This document shows, piece by piece, positions 7,883 to 16,263 of a DNA stretch of 64,000 nt. Source of the DNA: Hymenobacter sp. YC55. Lineage in GTDB: Bacteria; Bacteroidota; Bacteroidia; Cytophagales; Hymenobacteraceae. A program made the translations under genes and the position numbers. Below the pieces are notes generated by a model. That model saw only the letters and a list, made by a program, of their open reading frames with translations. It was not told the origin of the DNA and did not search any database. The stretch is taken from contig NZ_JARNTX010000002.1 of assembly GCF_029433095.1 (NCBI RefSeq), positions 62,001 through 126,000 of the forward strand. The letters are read 5' to 3'. How positions within the stretch are numbered: the stretch's first letter is position 1; each line of letters begins with the position of its first letter.

Positions 7883-9841
7883 TTACATGAAGTACTTCAG
7901 GCGGATAACTTCCTTTTCGTTCAGATAACGCCATTTGCCGCGGGGCAAATCTTTCTTCGTCAGACCTGCATACTGCACTCGGTCCAGCGAAACTACCTCG
8001 TAGCCTAAGTGCTCGAAGATGCGGCGTACAATGCGGTTGCGACCAATGTGAATCTCGATGCCCACGAAGTGCGCGTTGCCTGCTACTACCGCTACATCGT
8101 CCACCTCCGCTTTGCCATCTTCCAGTTCCAAACCAGCTGCAATCTGTCCGAGGTGCTCCTCGGTCAGCGGCTTGCTGAGTTCTACTTGATATATTTTTTT
8201 GTTGCGGTGTGAGGGGTGGGAGAGCTTCTGCGCTACTTCGCCATCGTTGGTGAAAAGCAACAGCCCTGTTGTGTTACGGTCGAGGCGGCCTACCGGGAAA
8301 ATGCGCTCCTTCGAGGCCTCTTTCACCAACTCCATCACCGTGCGGCGTCCTTCCGGATCGTCGGTCGTAGTGATAAAGTCTTTCGGCTTATTGAGCAACA
8401 CGTACACCAGTTTCTCCCGGTTGAGGTTGGTCTTGCCGTACTGCACGGTATCTGTAGGCTGCACTTTGTAGCCCATCTCGGTTACCACCTGCCCGTTCAC
8501 CTTGATTTCGCCGGCGGCAATCAGCGCATCGGCATCACGACGCGAGCAAATGCCCGCGTTGGCAATGTAGCGGTTCAAGCGTACCTCACCGTCGGTATCA
8601 TCTTCCTCACGGCGCCGTTTGTTGCCACGGGTTTTGTCTTGCTCGTAGTGTTTGAGGTTCTTATAATCGGGAGCTTGCCCGGCTACTTCACCGCGTTTCA
8701 ACTTGTCGGCGCGGTTGGGCGTCGAGGCATCACGCCCCGGCCGATTATCGGGACGCGCTACGCGCTCCGGACGTTCTGCACGTTCGCCGAAAGGCCGAGT
8801 TGGACGGTCGTTCCTCTCGCCATATGGACGAGCTGGACGCGACTCACCAAACCCTTGGTTGTCGGGACGACTACCGTAGCCTCGCTCCTGCTGGCCACCG
8901 AAAGCACGGCTGGCACCGAAGCCACCTTCACGCCGCTCGCCGTAGTTCCGACTGCCAAAGCCGCTCCGTTCACCGGCGCTGCTGCCGAAGTTGCCTTCAC
9001 GCCGCTCGCCATAATTACTCCGAGGCCGCTCTTCGCTGCTTTCGCGGCGGGCTGGGCGCTGCTCTCTATCCTCATTAAACTCCTCTGGGCGGCCCCGGAA
9101 ATCGAATGGCCGAGCGGGCCGAATAGCCCGGTCTGGACCTAAGTTTTCCGTTGGGCGTGGCTCCCGGTTAAACTCTGATTCGCGCGGAGCAACTGGTGTT
9201 GGCTTGTCTTTTAGGTTAGGGTCGGTCTTGATAAACTTACGGTTCCGCTCACCAGGATTTCCGCGGGGTACAGCCTCTTGACCTTCGCGCCGATAAGGCT
9301 GCCCCTGCCAGGTCTTCTTGGGCTCAAACGGACGAGCCGGGCGCTCTTCGTTGTTGCGAGTGTAGCCACTAGGCCGCCGATCATCGTCGCGGCGCGGTGC
9401 ACTGCGGTCGAACGACCGACTACCGCCTTCTTGCCGGTTGCTATAAGGCCGGCTGCCATTGTCGTTGTCACGGCCTCTATAGCCGCCTTCGCCCCCGCGG
9501 TTGAAACCACCGCTGGCTGGCTTACCGAAGCTACCAGAGCCGGCGCCAAACTTCTTGGGACCACCAAAACCACTGGGCCGGTCGCTGGTGCTGCGGCCGA
9601 AACCGGAGCGCGGTGCTGAACCGCCGTCGCGGTTGTTGTCGCCGAAGCGGGGGTTGCCGCCCGAACGCTCACGGTCATTGGCACCGCCAAAACGTGGCGC
9701 GTCGCCACGACCTGCGCGGTCGGCACCGGGCCGAGGCGTGTTGAATTTCTGATAAAAACCGGAGCCGGTGTTGCCGGAAGATGGCCGCTCGGTGCGGCCA
9801 CGACGGTTAGGCGTATCGCCAGAGTTGTGCTTCTTGCCCAT
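7883..9841 (-). CDS. rluB: 23S rRNA pseudouridine synthase (RluB/RsuA family) with long RG-rich tail
   Basis: The C-terminal 240 residues are a complete RsuA-family enzyme: an S4 RNA-binding domain (VRLNRYIANAGICSRRDAD, from about 418) and the catalytic motif GRLDRNTTGLLLFTNDG with catalytic Asp near 521. The first 410 residues are low complexity, rich in Arg, Gly, Pro, Asn and Ser, with repeated RPYGERR- and FGSR-like units, and are surely disordered. Pseudouridine synthases of this phylum often carry such tails; this one is long. The tail may hold rRNA or drive condensation, which is inference. The exact rRNA target cannot be read from sequence. Confidence 0.88.
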   Translation of the reverse strand: MGKKHNSGDTPNRRGRTERPSSGNTGSGFYQKFNTPRPGADRAGRGDAPRFGGANDRERSGGNPRFGDNNRDGGSAPRSGFGRSTSDRPSGFGGPKKFGAGSGSFGKPASGGFNRGGEGGYRGRDNDNGSRPYSNRQEGGSRSFDRSAPRRDDDRRPSGYTRNNEERPARPFEPKKTWQGQPYRREGQEAVPRGNPGERNRKFIKTDPNLKDKPTPVAPRESEFNREPRPTENLGPDRAIRPARPFDFRGRPEEFNEDREQRPARRESSEERPRSNYGERREGNFGSSAGERSGFGSRNYGERREGGFGASRAFGGQQERGYGSRPDNQGFGESRPARPYGERNDRPTRPFGERAERPERVARPDNRPGRDASTPNRADKLKRGEVAGQAPDYKNLKHYEQDKTRGNKRRREEDDTDGEVRLNRYIANAGICSRRDADALIAAGEIKVNGQVVTEMGYKVQPTDTVQYGKTNLNREKLVYVLLNKPKDFITTTDDPEGRRTVMELVKEASKERIFPVGRLDRNTTGLLLFTNDGEVAQKLSHPSHRNKKIYQVELSKPLTEEHLGQIAAGLELEDGKAEVDDVAVVAGNAHFVGIEIHIGRNRIVRRIFEHLGYEVVSLDRVQYAGLTKKDLPRGKWRYLNEKEVIRLKYFM

Positions 9842-9942
9842 GGTTGCAAGTATGAGTTCCGTATCGCTACGGTACGAATGAGAAGTAGTGAATACTATAA
9901 GTTACGGCTTATTCGCTGCAAACGAAAGACCGCAGAAAACAG

Positions 9943-9999
9943 TGCCCGGACTAGCAGCCCGTCCTCCACGCATGGAGAAGCCGGCCGGTAGTCCGGGCA
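9943..9999 (-). terminator. hairpin after the DksA-like gene
   Basis: Eleven-base perfect arms (TGCCCGGACTA and TAGTCCGGGCA) lie 22 bases past the stop of the DksA-like gene. There is no clear T run, so termination is likely but not certain; the loop is 35 bases. Confidence 0.45.
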
Positions 10000-10020
10000 T
10001 CGTGTACTTGCGGTTCGTCG

Positions 10021-10404
10021 TTAGTCGCGACGGGCCATTTTTGCTTCGATCGAATGCTGGGTGTGAGGAACTGCCCGCAGACGCTCTTTTGGAATCAGCT
10101 TGCCAGTGCCAATGCACACACCATAGGTGCTGTTCTTGATACGCACGAGTGCGTTTTCAAGCTGTTGGATGAATTTCATCTGACGCGACGCCAGCTGGTT
10201 CAGACTCTCCTTCTCGGCAGTGTCTGCCCCATCCTCGAGTACCTTCGACGACGAGGCCGTGTTGTCGGTACCTGAATCGTTTTTGCGGCTCAAGGTTTCT
10301 TTAATAAAAACAACCTCTTTGCGGGCGGCGGTCAGCTTTTCCTGGATGATTTGCTCGAATTCGGCCAAATCCTCCCTGGAATAGCGCATAGTTTCGTCAC
10401 TCAT
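10021..10404 (-). CDS. DksA/TraR-like regulator lacking the full zinc finger
   Basis: The 127-residue protein has a coiled-coil N-terminal half and a C-terminal segment STYGVCIGTGKLIPKERLRA followed by VPHTQHSIEAK, which is the DksA/TraR C-terminal signature. Of the four zinc-binding cysteines only one is left (in GVCIG), as is common in Bacteroidota members. DksA-type proteins enter the RNA polymerase secondary channel and tune transcription with ppGpp. Whether this member does so is inferred from family. A TAnnTTTG box lies about 175 bases upstream, giving a long leader. Confidence 0.8.
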   Translation of the reverse strand: MSDETMRYSREDLAEFEQIIQEKLTAARKEVVFIKETLSRKNDSGTDNTASSSKVLEDGADTAEKESLNQLASRQMKFIQQLENALVRIKNSTYGVCIGTGKLIPKERLRAVPHTQHSIEAKMARRD

Positions 10405-10576
10405 GTCGGGTAAGAAAAAGTAAACTAGGATTGGACAATGAAGAGGCTGCCGGCAGAACCGACTAGATTCCTGGATGTGGCCTGAACAGCAATACAGGCA
10501 ATTTAGTTTACCCGAATTTTATGTTATATCTGGCTTTCATCCAAACCAGGCTTTAAGACCTGGCTATTTTCGGGCG

Positions 10577-10584
10577 CAAAGCTA
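10577..10584 (-). promoter_or_regulatory. -7 promoter element for the DksA-like gene
   Basis: The minus strand reads TAGCTTTG, a perfect TAnnTTTG. The predicted leader of about 165 bases is unusually long for this neighbourhood, and I see no riboswitch in it. Confidence 0.4.
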
Positions 10585-10650
10585 CAATTTTGTCGGATAA
10601 CTATTGTAATAATTCGCCGAAGCTTAACAATGGCGGCAATATGGATGAGC

Positions 10651-11127
10651 TTAGAAGCCAAGCATATGGATGGCTGCTACTGCACCTTCCACGCCTTTGT
10701 TGCCGTGCTTGCCTCCGGCCCTATCCCACGCCTGCTCTAACGTGTTTGTGGTTACCAAACCGAAGATAACGGGCTTGTTGAATTTGAGCCCCACGTTGGT
10801 GATGCCGTTGGCTACCGCGTGGCAGATATAATCGTCGTGCTTGGTCTCGCCTTTTATTACTACGCCCAAGCAAATGACGGCGTCTATCTCTTCGTGTTGC
10901 GCTAGAAGTTGCGCACCCAAGGTTAGTTCAAAACTACCCGGTACGGTATTGCGGAAGATGTTCTCTTCTTTGGCACCATGCTTAACGAGCGTATCGTAAG
11001 CGCCTTTGGCTAAGGTATCCGTTATCTCCCGATTCCACTCGGCTACCACTAAGCCAAAGCGCTTATCGGAAATGTCGATGAACTGGTCGGAGGTGTATTC
11101 GCTTAAGTTTTTCAGCGATGTTGCCAT
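10651..11127 (-). CDS. ribH: 6,7-dimethyl-8-ribityllumazine synthase
   Basis: RibH joins the pyrimidine and 3,4-dihydroxy-2-butanone 4-phosphate to make the lumazine precursor of riboflavin. The 158-residue protein shows FGLVVAEWN near the N terminus, PGSFELTLGAQLL, and LGVVIKGETKHDDYICHAVA, which contains the catalytic His. The start MATSLKNL was preferred to an upstream ATG because a perfect -7 promoter box lies inside the longer version. It is preceded by the TPR gene in an order common in Bacteroidota. Confidence 0.95.
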   Translation of the reverse strand: MATSLKNLSEYTSDQFIDISDKRFGLVVAEWNREITDTLAKGAYDTLVKHGAKEENIFRNTVPGSFELTLGAQLLAQHEEIDAVICLGVVIKGETKHDDYICHAVANGITNVGLKFNKPVIFGLVTTNTLEQAWDRAGGKHGNKGVEGAVAAIHMLGF

Positions 11128-11157
11128 AGTAGGAATTGTTGCTTGAGTTCTTGCCTC

Positions 11158-11165
11158 CAAAGGTA
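11158..11165 (-). promoter_or_regulatory. -7 promoter element for ribH
   Basis: TACCTTTG on the minus strand matches TAnnTTTG and sits 31 bases before the chosen ribH ATG. Its position decides the start codon, since the longer reading frame would run through the promoter. Confidence 0.5.
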
Positions 11166-11221
11166 CTCTTGCCACCGATAGGGACACTATACCTGCTTGT
11201 TGATGATCTACTGGATAAAAG

Positions 11222-11249
11222 AAAAGGACGGTTCGAAAACCGTCCTTTC
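11222..11249 (-). terminator. terminator after the TPR membrane protein gene
   Basis: Arms AAAGGACGGTT and AACCGTCCTTT close on a CGAA tetraloop; on the minus strand the hairpin runs into a T-rich tail. It separates the TPR gene from ribH. Confidence 0.8.
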
Positions 11250-11288
11250 CCTTCTAGTTACGCCCATTCTCTTTGTGGAAGTCAAAGG

Positions 11289-12065
11289 CTACTTGCTAGC
11301 AGTAAGACCTTCTGCACGTGCCTTGTACTGGCGGGCTTCTGCTACCTCAAAAGAGTTAGGGTATTCCGTTAGAACCCGGTCGTAAGCTTTGGCCGCTCCT
11401 TCGTAGTTTTTGGCTAGCTCCAATGCGGTGGCTTGCTTCATTAAGTAACCAGGAGTGAACTGCTCGTTGGCGTTGTGATTGGCAGCTTTCTCATAGAAGT
11501 CTGCGGCCTCTTTGTACTTGTTCTGCTCTAAGTTGGCATCGCCTAGCAAGGCATAAGCCCGGGCTTGTAGCAGCAAGTCGTCGGACGAGAAATCCTCTAG
11601 GTAATCGGCAGCCGCCTTGTACTGGCCTTGCTTAAGTGCAGCTACACCAGCATAAAAGTTGGCTAGGTTGCCAGCCTTGGTACCGCTGTACTCATTAGCA
11701 ACCGACTCCAGACCTACATACTGGCCGTCGCCCTTCATGGCTTTCTTCAGCGAATCAGCTTCCCAGTAATTCACGGCCTGGAACATGGCAGCTTGGGCCT
11801 TGGTGTCTTGTGAACTACGCCAAGTGAAAAACGCAAATGCTCCCACTACCGCCAGCACCAGCACTGTAAGCAAGCCGAGGAGGATGCCTTTCTTACGGCG
11901 TAAGAAATCTTCCGTCTCCACTAACCGAGTGGCCAGGGCATCTGGATCCTCTAGCAATGGATGCTCGGGGTTATAGCTTTCAATGGGTTGCAGCGGATCA
12001 GCCGCAACTTGCTGTTGAGGCTGACGAGCGCCGGGGGTTTTACCCGTATATGGAATCTTCGACAT
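11289..12065 (-). CDS. membrane-anchored TPR protein (YfgM-like)
   Basis: The 258-residue protein begins with a Pro/Gln-rich cytoplasmic stretch, then one membrane helix at about residues 60 to 83 (ILLGLLTVLVLAVVGAFAFF), then TPR units in the periplasm, such as FYAGVAALKQGQYKAAADYL, YALLGDANLEQNKYKEAADF and AYDRVLTEYPNSFEVAEARQ. This is the single-helix-plus-TPR layout of YfgM, a SecYEG-associated chaperone-like protein. The role in this organism is inferred. In many Bacteroidota it neighbours ribH and recF-DUF721, as here. Confidence 0.8.
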   Translation of the reverse strand: MSKIPYTGKTPGARQPQQQVAADPLQPIESYNPEHPLLEDPDALATRLVETEDFLRRKKGILLGLLTVLVLAVVGAFAFFTWRSSQDTKAQAAMFQAVNYWEADSLKKAMKGDGQYVGLESVANEYSGTKAGNLANFYAGVAALKQGQYKAAADYLEDFSSDDLLLQARAYALLGDANLEQNKYKEAADFYEKAANHNANEQFTPGYLMKQATALELAKNYEGAAKAYDRVLTEYPNSFEVAEARQYKARAEGLTASK

Positions 12066-12123
12066 GAGGTAATTGCTAAGTCATCAACGGCCGGGGCCGG
12101 GTGCGTCTCCGCTTCTCTAAATA

Positions 12124-13302
12124 CTAGTCGCGGATATAAGGATAGTCTTGCTGTACATACACGTCCTTGTACAACTCGTCGGCAGTTGGGTAGGGTGAGT
12201 TCTCAGCGAAATCAACCGACTCTTGTACCTGCGCCTTGATCTTCTCGTCGATAGCCGCCAAGTCTTCCTCGGTAGCCATGTTGTTGGTAAGGATGGTATG
12301 CCGGACTGCCTCGATAGCATCGCGCGAACGGTAGTCTTCTAGTTCTTCCTTGGTGCGATACTTGGCAGGGTCACTCATTGAGTGACCTTTGTAGCGGTAG
12401 GTTTTGAACTCCAAGAACGTTGGGCCTTCGCCAGCGCGAGCACGCTCAGCAGCACGAGCTACTGCATTGTGCACGTCTTCTACGTTCATAGCATTCACGG
12501 GCTCCGAAGGCATGTCGTACGACTCACCTAGGGTATAGAGTTCCGTTACATTGGAAGTGCGCTGCACAGAGGTACCCATGGCGTAACCGTTGTTCTCCAC
12601 TACGAAGATGACGGGCAGTTTCCAGAGCATAGCCATGTTGAAGGCTTCGTGCAAAGCGCCTTGGCGAACGGCACCATCACCCATGTAGCAGATGCAGAGG
12701 TTGCCAGTCTTGTTGTATTTCTCGGCAAAAGCCAGCCCTGCTCCTAGCGGAACCTGACCACCCACGATGCCGTGACCACCAACGAAGTTTACCTCCTTAT
12801 CGAATATGTGCATGGAACCACCTTTGCCTTTCGAGCAACCCGTGGCTTTTGCAAACAGTTCAGCCATGATAGCATTTGGTGAAGTACCTAATGCTAACGG
12901 GTGGGCGTGGTCGCGGTAAGCCGTGATCCACTTATCACCTTTGGTAAGGGCTGATACGGCTCCAGCTACGCAAGCTTCCTGACCAATATAGAGGTGACAG
13001 AAACCTTTAATCTTCTGTTGCCCGTACAGCTGACCAGCCTTCTCCTCGAACTTCCGCATGAGTTGCATTTGCTCGTACCAGGTCAGATACGTCTCCTTCG
13101 GAAACTCTGGGTTAGCCGGGCTGCTTGCCTTCGGAGCACCCGTAGCAGCTTCTGCCTCGGGGTTGGAAGGGGGCAACATTGGATCTGGCTGCCTTACCGG
13201 TTCGGCTGCAGCTTCTTTGGGCTTGGATGCGGCTTTCGTAGTCGACGCTTTTTTCGTCGAATTGGAAGCCTTGGGGGCAGCCTTTACTTTCGTCTCCGCC
13301 AT
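12124..13302 (-). CDS. pdhA: pyruvate dehydrogenase E1 component, alpha subunit
   Basis: The protein is 392 residues. The E1-alpha fold starts near residue 75 and carries the thiamine pyrophosphate motif GDGAVRQGALHEAF ending at VENN (about 220 to 252), plus RDHAHPLALG and KGKGGSMHIFD. With the beta subunit it decarboxylates pyruvate and acylates the E2 lipoyl domain, linking glycolysis to the citric acid cycle. The first 70 residues are an Ala-, Pro- and Lys-rich tail absent from most E1-alpha proteins. The beta subunit gene is not in the window. A near-perfect -7 box (TACTTTCG) lies upstream. Confidence 0.93.
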   Translation of the reverse strand: MAETKVKAAPKASNSTKKASTTKAASKPKEAAAEPVRQPDPMLPPSNPEAEAATGAPKASSPANPEFPKETYLTWYEQMQLMRKFEEKAGQLYGQQKIKGFCHLYIGQEACVAGAVSALTKGDKWITAYRDHAHPLALGTSPNAIMAELFAKATGCSKGKGGSMHIFDKEVNFVGGHGIVGGQVPLGAGLAFAEKYNKTGNLCICYMGDGAVRQGALHEAFNMAMLWKLPVIFVVENNGYAMGTSVQRTSNVTELYTLGESYDMPSEPVNAMNVEDVHNAVARAAERARAGEGPTFLEFKTYRYKGHSMSDPAKYRTKEELEDYRSRDAIEAVRHTILTNNMATEEDLAAIDEKIKAQVQESVDFAENSPYPTADELYKDVYVQQDYPYIRD

Positions 13303-13368
13303 CTTACTTTCAGTTATTCGCGTTTGGGATGCGAAAGTACGTAAAAGGATTGCAATTACGAACCTCGC

Positions 13369-14505
13369 ATGATTCTAGAAAACCTACACCTATTGTTCTT
13401 CAAAAACTATAGCGAAGCCAATCTTCGCCTCTCACCGCGTATCAATTGTTTTGTGGGTGACAACGGAAGCGGCAAGACCAACTTACTAGATGCTATTCAT
13501 TACCTCTCTCTTACTAAAAGCGCTTTCTCTACTGCCGATACCCAAAGCATAAAACAAGACGAAGAGTTCTTTGTGGTGAAAGGTCGTTTTCAGCGCACTC
13601 CCGAAGACGCTGCTCTTCCATCTTTACCACTCCCTACCGAGGTCATTCAGGTTAGTTTGCGAGTTGGTCAGAAGAAAGCAGTGACTCATGACAAGCAACC
13701 TTATGAACGTATATCCGACCACATAGGTCGATATCCGGCAGTACTTATTTCCCCCTATGATACCGATCTTATCCGGCAGGGCAGCGAAGAGCGACGCAAG
13801 TATTTCGATAGTCTCATCTCGCAGCTCGACCATGAGTACCTGGAGCTGCTTATTGCTTACAACCACATTCTGCGGCAGCGCAACTCATTGCTCAAGCTGG
13901 CGGCCGAGCGCCAAGGCGGTTACGACCGAGAGTACCTACTTGTATTAGACGAGCAGTTGGTACCGGCTGGTCAAAAAATAATAGAAGCTCGTCAGCAGTT
14001 CTTACAAGACTTCACTCCTGTTTTCCAGCGCCACTACCAGCAGCTCGCCGACAGTCGGGAAATTGTCACGCTTGATTATAAGACCCAACTGCTCGAAGCT
14101 GACTTTGCCAAGCTCCTCCGTTTGAATGAGCGCAAAGACCTTGCGCTACAACGCACCACTGTTGGGCCTCACAAGGATGACTTCGTTTTCTTGATGGACG
14201 GTTTACCCGTCAAAAGCTATGGCTCGCAGGGTCAGCAGAAGTCATATGTCATTTCCCTGAAGCTGGCTCAATTCGAGATACTGGCTGCGCGCAAACAGCA
14301 CAAGCCCTTACTCCTACTCGACGATATTTTTGACCGGCTCGATGAGAAACGTATTACTCGCCTTTTGCAGTTAGTTGCTGACCATACCTTCGGGCAAGTC
14401 TTCTTAACCGATACACACCTCGACCGTACCGACCGAGCATTGGCCAACTTATCAGAACAAGTCAGCCGTTTTCGAGTCGAAAGAGGAACGGTAGTAGCGC
14501 TGTAG
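13369..14505 (+). CDS. recF: DNA replication and repair protein RecF
   Basis: RecF is an SMC-like ATPase that loads RecO-RecR at single-strand gaps. The 378-residue protein has Walker A (GDNGSGKT, residues 30 to 37), the YLSLTKSAF region, a signature segment GSQGQQKSYVISLKLAQ and Walker B LLLLDDIFDRLD near residue 320. Length is normal. It diverges from pdhA with only 66 bases between and is followed by DUF721. Confidence 0.96.
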   Translation: MILENLHLLFFKNYSEANLRLSPRINCFVGDNGSGKTNLLDAIHYLSLTKSAFSTADTQSIKQDEEFFVVKGRFQRTPEDAALPSLPLPTEVIQVSLRVGQKKAVTHDKQPYERISDHIGRYPAVLISPYDTDLIRQGSEERRKYFDSLISQLDHEYLELLIAYNHILRQRNSLLKLAAERQGGYDREYLLVLDEQLVPAGQKIIEARQQFLQDFTPVFQRHYQQLADSREIVTLDYKTQLLEADFAKLLRLNERKDLALQRTTVGPHKDDFVFLMDGLPVKSYGSQGQQKSYVISLKLAQFEILAARKQHKPLLLLDDIFDRLDEKRITRLLQLVADHTFGQVFLTDTHLDRTDRALANLSEQVSRFRVERGTVVAL

Positions 14506-14576
14506 TTTCTACGGAAGTATATTTACTGTTCGCTTTTACAGGCTCGTTTTCACGCGCATTATTATAACGTCTGACC

Positions 14577-14894
14577 TTGAAAAAACCTAGCTCCGTCGAA
14601 AACTCCCGTCAGGGAGATATTGTATCTCTCAAGGACAGCATCAAGTCTTTGCTTAAGGCGTACCGCCTGCAAGGCAAGCTGAACGAAGTGACTGTCGTTG
14701 CGAGCTGGGAGCGTGTGATGGGCAAGGCAGTTGCCTTAAAGACCAAGGAGGTATATGTGAGCAATGGCAAGCTATTCGTTCGTCTTACCTCTGCTCCTCT
14801 CAAGCACGAACTGGTAATGGCAAAGACGCGTGTTATGGAGCTGATCAACTCGGAAGTCGGCGAAGCCGTCATCAAAGAGGTTGTGTTTCTTTAG
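14577..14894 (+). CDS. DUF721 (DciA-like) protein
   Basis: The 105-residue protein carries the DUF721 pattern: IKSLLKAYRLQGKLNEVTVV, SWERVMGKAVALKTKEVYV and NGKLFVRLTSAPLKHELVM. The family includes DciA, which loads the replicative helicase in many bacteria, and it sits beside recF in many genomes. Only a TTG (or CTG) start is available: an in-frame stop lies 12 bases upstream and no ATG fits before the conserved core. That is unusual but supported by the frame. Confidence 0.82.
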   Translation: MKKPSSVENSRQGDIVSLKDSIKSLLKAYRLQGKLNEVTVVASWERVMGKAVALKTKEVYVSNGKLFVRLTSAPLKHELVMAKTRVMELINSEVGEAVIKEVVFL

Positions 14895-15278
14895 AAAGTA
14901 GGTAGCTAGTGTGAGTGGCTCCTATTATAGTTTGTCTGTGCTCTTATAGTGTGCCCTTACTCGGATTTACACCAGTTCACTGCTTAGCTTCTTCTTATCC
15001 TGTTAGCACTTTCTCTACAGCACACTTTAGATGCTCTGGACACTGCTGCTGTCAACATCTCGAATTGTATGTCTAGTGAATCTTTATAGCTAGACAGATC
15101 CGAGCATTTGTGCTTTTGAGAGTCCTCCCTTTTCTTACTTGCTTTAGGTGAGTTACTGAAACACCAGTTCTCAGCTGCTGGCATAGTATAGACCTCTGCC
15201 TCGAATCAATTTATCTGAGCGCCCGTCAATGGGTCAGCTCTGGGTTGGTTCGCTTACTACTCTCATACAACCTCTTTT
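14895..15278. other. gene-free gap, no feature seen
   Basis: About 380 bases between DUF721 and the thioesterase gene hold no convincing gene, strong hairpin or repeat. A 66-codon minus-strand frame here has no recognisable content. Confidence 0.5.
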
Positions 15279-15842
15279 ATGGCCTCCACTCTCCTACCGG
15301 ATTTTAGGCCGGTATCTTATTCGCGCGTCACTCTTACGGAACTGATGATTCCATCGTATGCCAATTTCGGCGGCAAGATCCACGGCGGCATTCTTCTTTC
15401 CTTAATGGATAAAGTAGCCTATGCTGCTGCCTCCAAACACGCGGGTACATACTGCGTCACCGTCAGTGTCGATGGCGTTAACTTTCTTCAACCGGTTGAA
15501 GTCGGCGAGCTAGTTTCGCTACTGGCTTCCGTTAACTATGTCGGCAGAACTTCACTGCTAGTCGGCATCAAGGTTATTGCGGAAGACGTTCGTACGGGCA
15601 CCGTCAAACATACCAACACTTCCTACTTCACCATGGTGGCCAAAGATGACGCTGGCAAACCAACGGGTGTACCAGGTCTGTCATTGGAATCAACCGAGGA
15701 CACGCGGCGCTTTCTGGAGGCTATCAAAAGGCGCGAGTTTAACGCGCAGCACCGACGCGAGTTTGACAATGCTCTGACAGCTCTTGCAGTTGAACAGCAG
15801 CTCCACCTTCTCGACCAGGAGAGGTGCAAGATTGTGTATTGA
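15279..15842 (+). CDS. acyl-CoA thioesterase, hotdog fold
   Basis: The 187-residue protein has the ACOT-type hotdog signature YANFGGKIHGGILLSLMDKV (residues 27 to 46, with N29, H35 and D44) followed by GTYCVTVSVDGVNFLQPVEVGE and YVGRTSLLVGIKV. It hydrolyses acyl-CoA thioesters in the cytoplasm. The C-terminal tail beyond residue 150 is helical and charged. The substrate range cannot be read from sequence. A terminator follows about 80 bases downstream. Confidence 0.9.
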   Translation: MASTLLPDFRPVSYSRVTLTELMIPSYANFGGKIHGGILLSLMDKVAYAAASKHAGTYCVTVSVDGVNFLQPVEVGELVSLLASVNYVGRTSLLVGIKVIAEDVRTGTVKHTNTSYFTMVAKDDAGKPTGVPGLSLESTEDTRRFLEAIKRREFNAQHRREFDNALTALAVEQQLHLLDQERCKIVY

Positions 15843-15922
15843 AAACTTGTTATCAGGGCCTCTTACTCTACTTAGCCAGAAGGCTTTTTAGAGCGTTGCT
15901 TATAACACAACATACTTCACGT

Positions 15923-15960
15923 AAAACGGCGAGATGCACCTAAATGCGTCTCGCCGTTTT
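15923..15960 (+). terminator. terminator after the thioesterase gene
   Basis: Arms AAAACGGCGAGA and TCTCGCCGTTTT flank a 14-base loop and end in T residues on the plus strand. Confidence 0.75.
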
Positions 15961-16241
15961 GCTGTTTTGGCAGGTGCAGTTTAGTGCCGAGCATTAGGCT
16001 ATCTGACATGCCTCCTCTACTCCAGTTCGCCTACCCACGCCCTTGTTGTAGAGCTTAAAATTTACCCTGTCGAGGCACCTAGTATTCTAGCTTATCAGTG
16101 CGTCTATACGCTCATTAAGTAGCTATATAATCCCTAGCTCTCACCTATCAAGTTATCATCCGTGTTGTCTCCTGAGCTACTATCATCGCATCAAACTAAG
16201 CACGGATAATTGGTATGTGTCCGAGGCGCAACAGACAAATA

Positions 16242-16257
16242 TGTTTCACGTGGAACA
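16242..16257. other. parS-like centromere site
   Basis: TGTTTCACGTGGAACA matches the bacterial parS consensus TGTTNCACGTGNAACA at every defined position. ParB binds such sites to segregate the chromosome origin. It lies seven bases beyond the stop codon of the HTH gene, and about 23 kb from the oriC candidate, the usual origin-proximal distance. parA and parB are not in the window. Confidence 0.8.
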
Positions 16258-16263
16258 TATTTG

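Noticed and set aside
8216..9142. 308-codon plus-strand frame opposite rluB
   Set aside because: Antisense to the repeat-rich tail of a solid gene; no signature or promoter.
10405..10650. FMN riboswitch upstream of or near ribH
   Set aside because: The conserved FMN-element helices are not visible, and this gap is downstream of ribH, not upstream.
11222..11249. GGTTCGAAAACC as a possible tRNA T-loop
   Set aside because: It is the loop and stem of a terminator; no acceptor or anticodon arms surround it.
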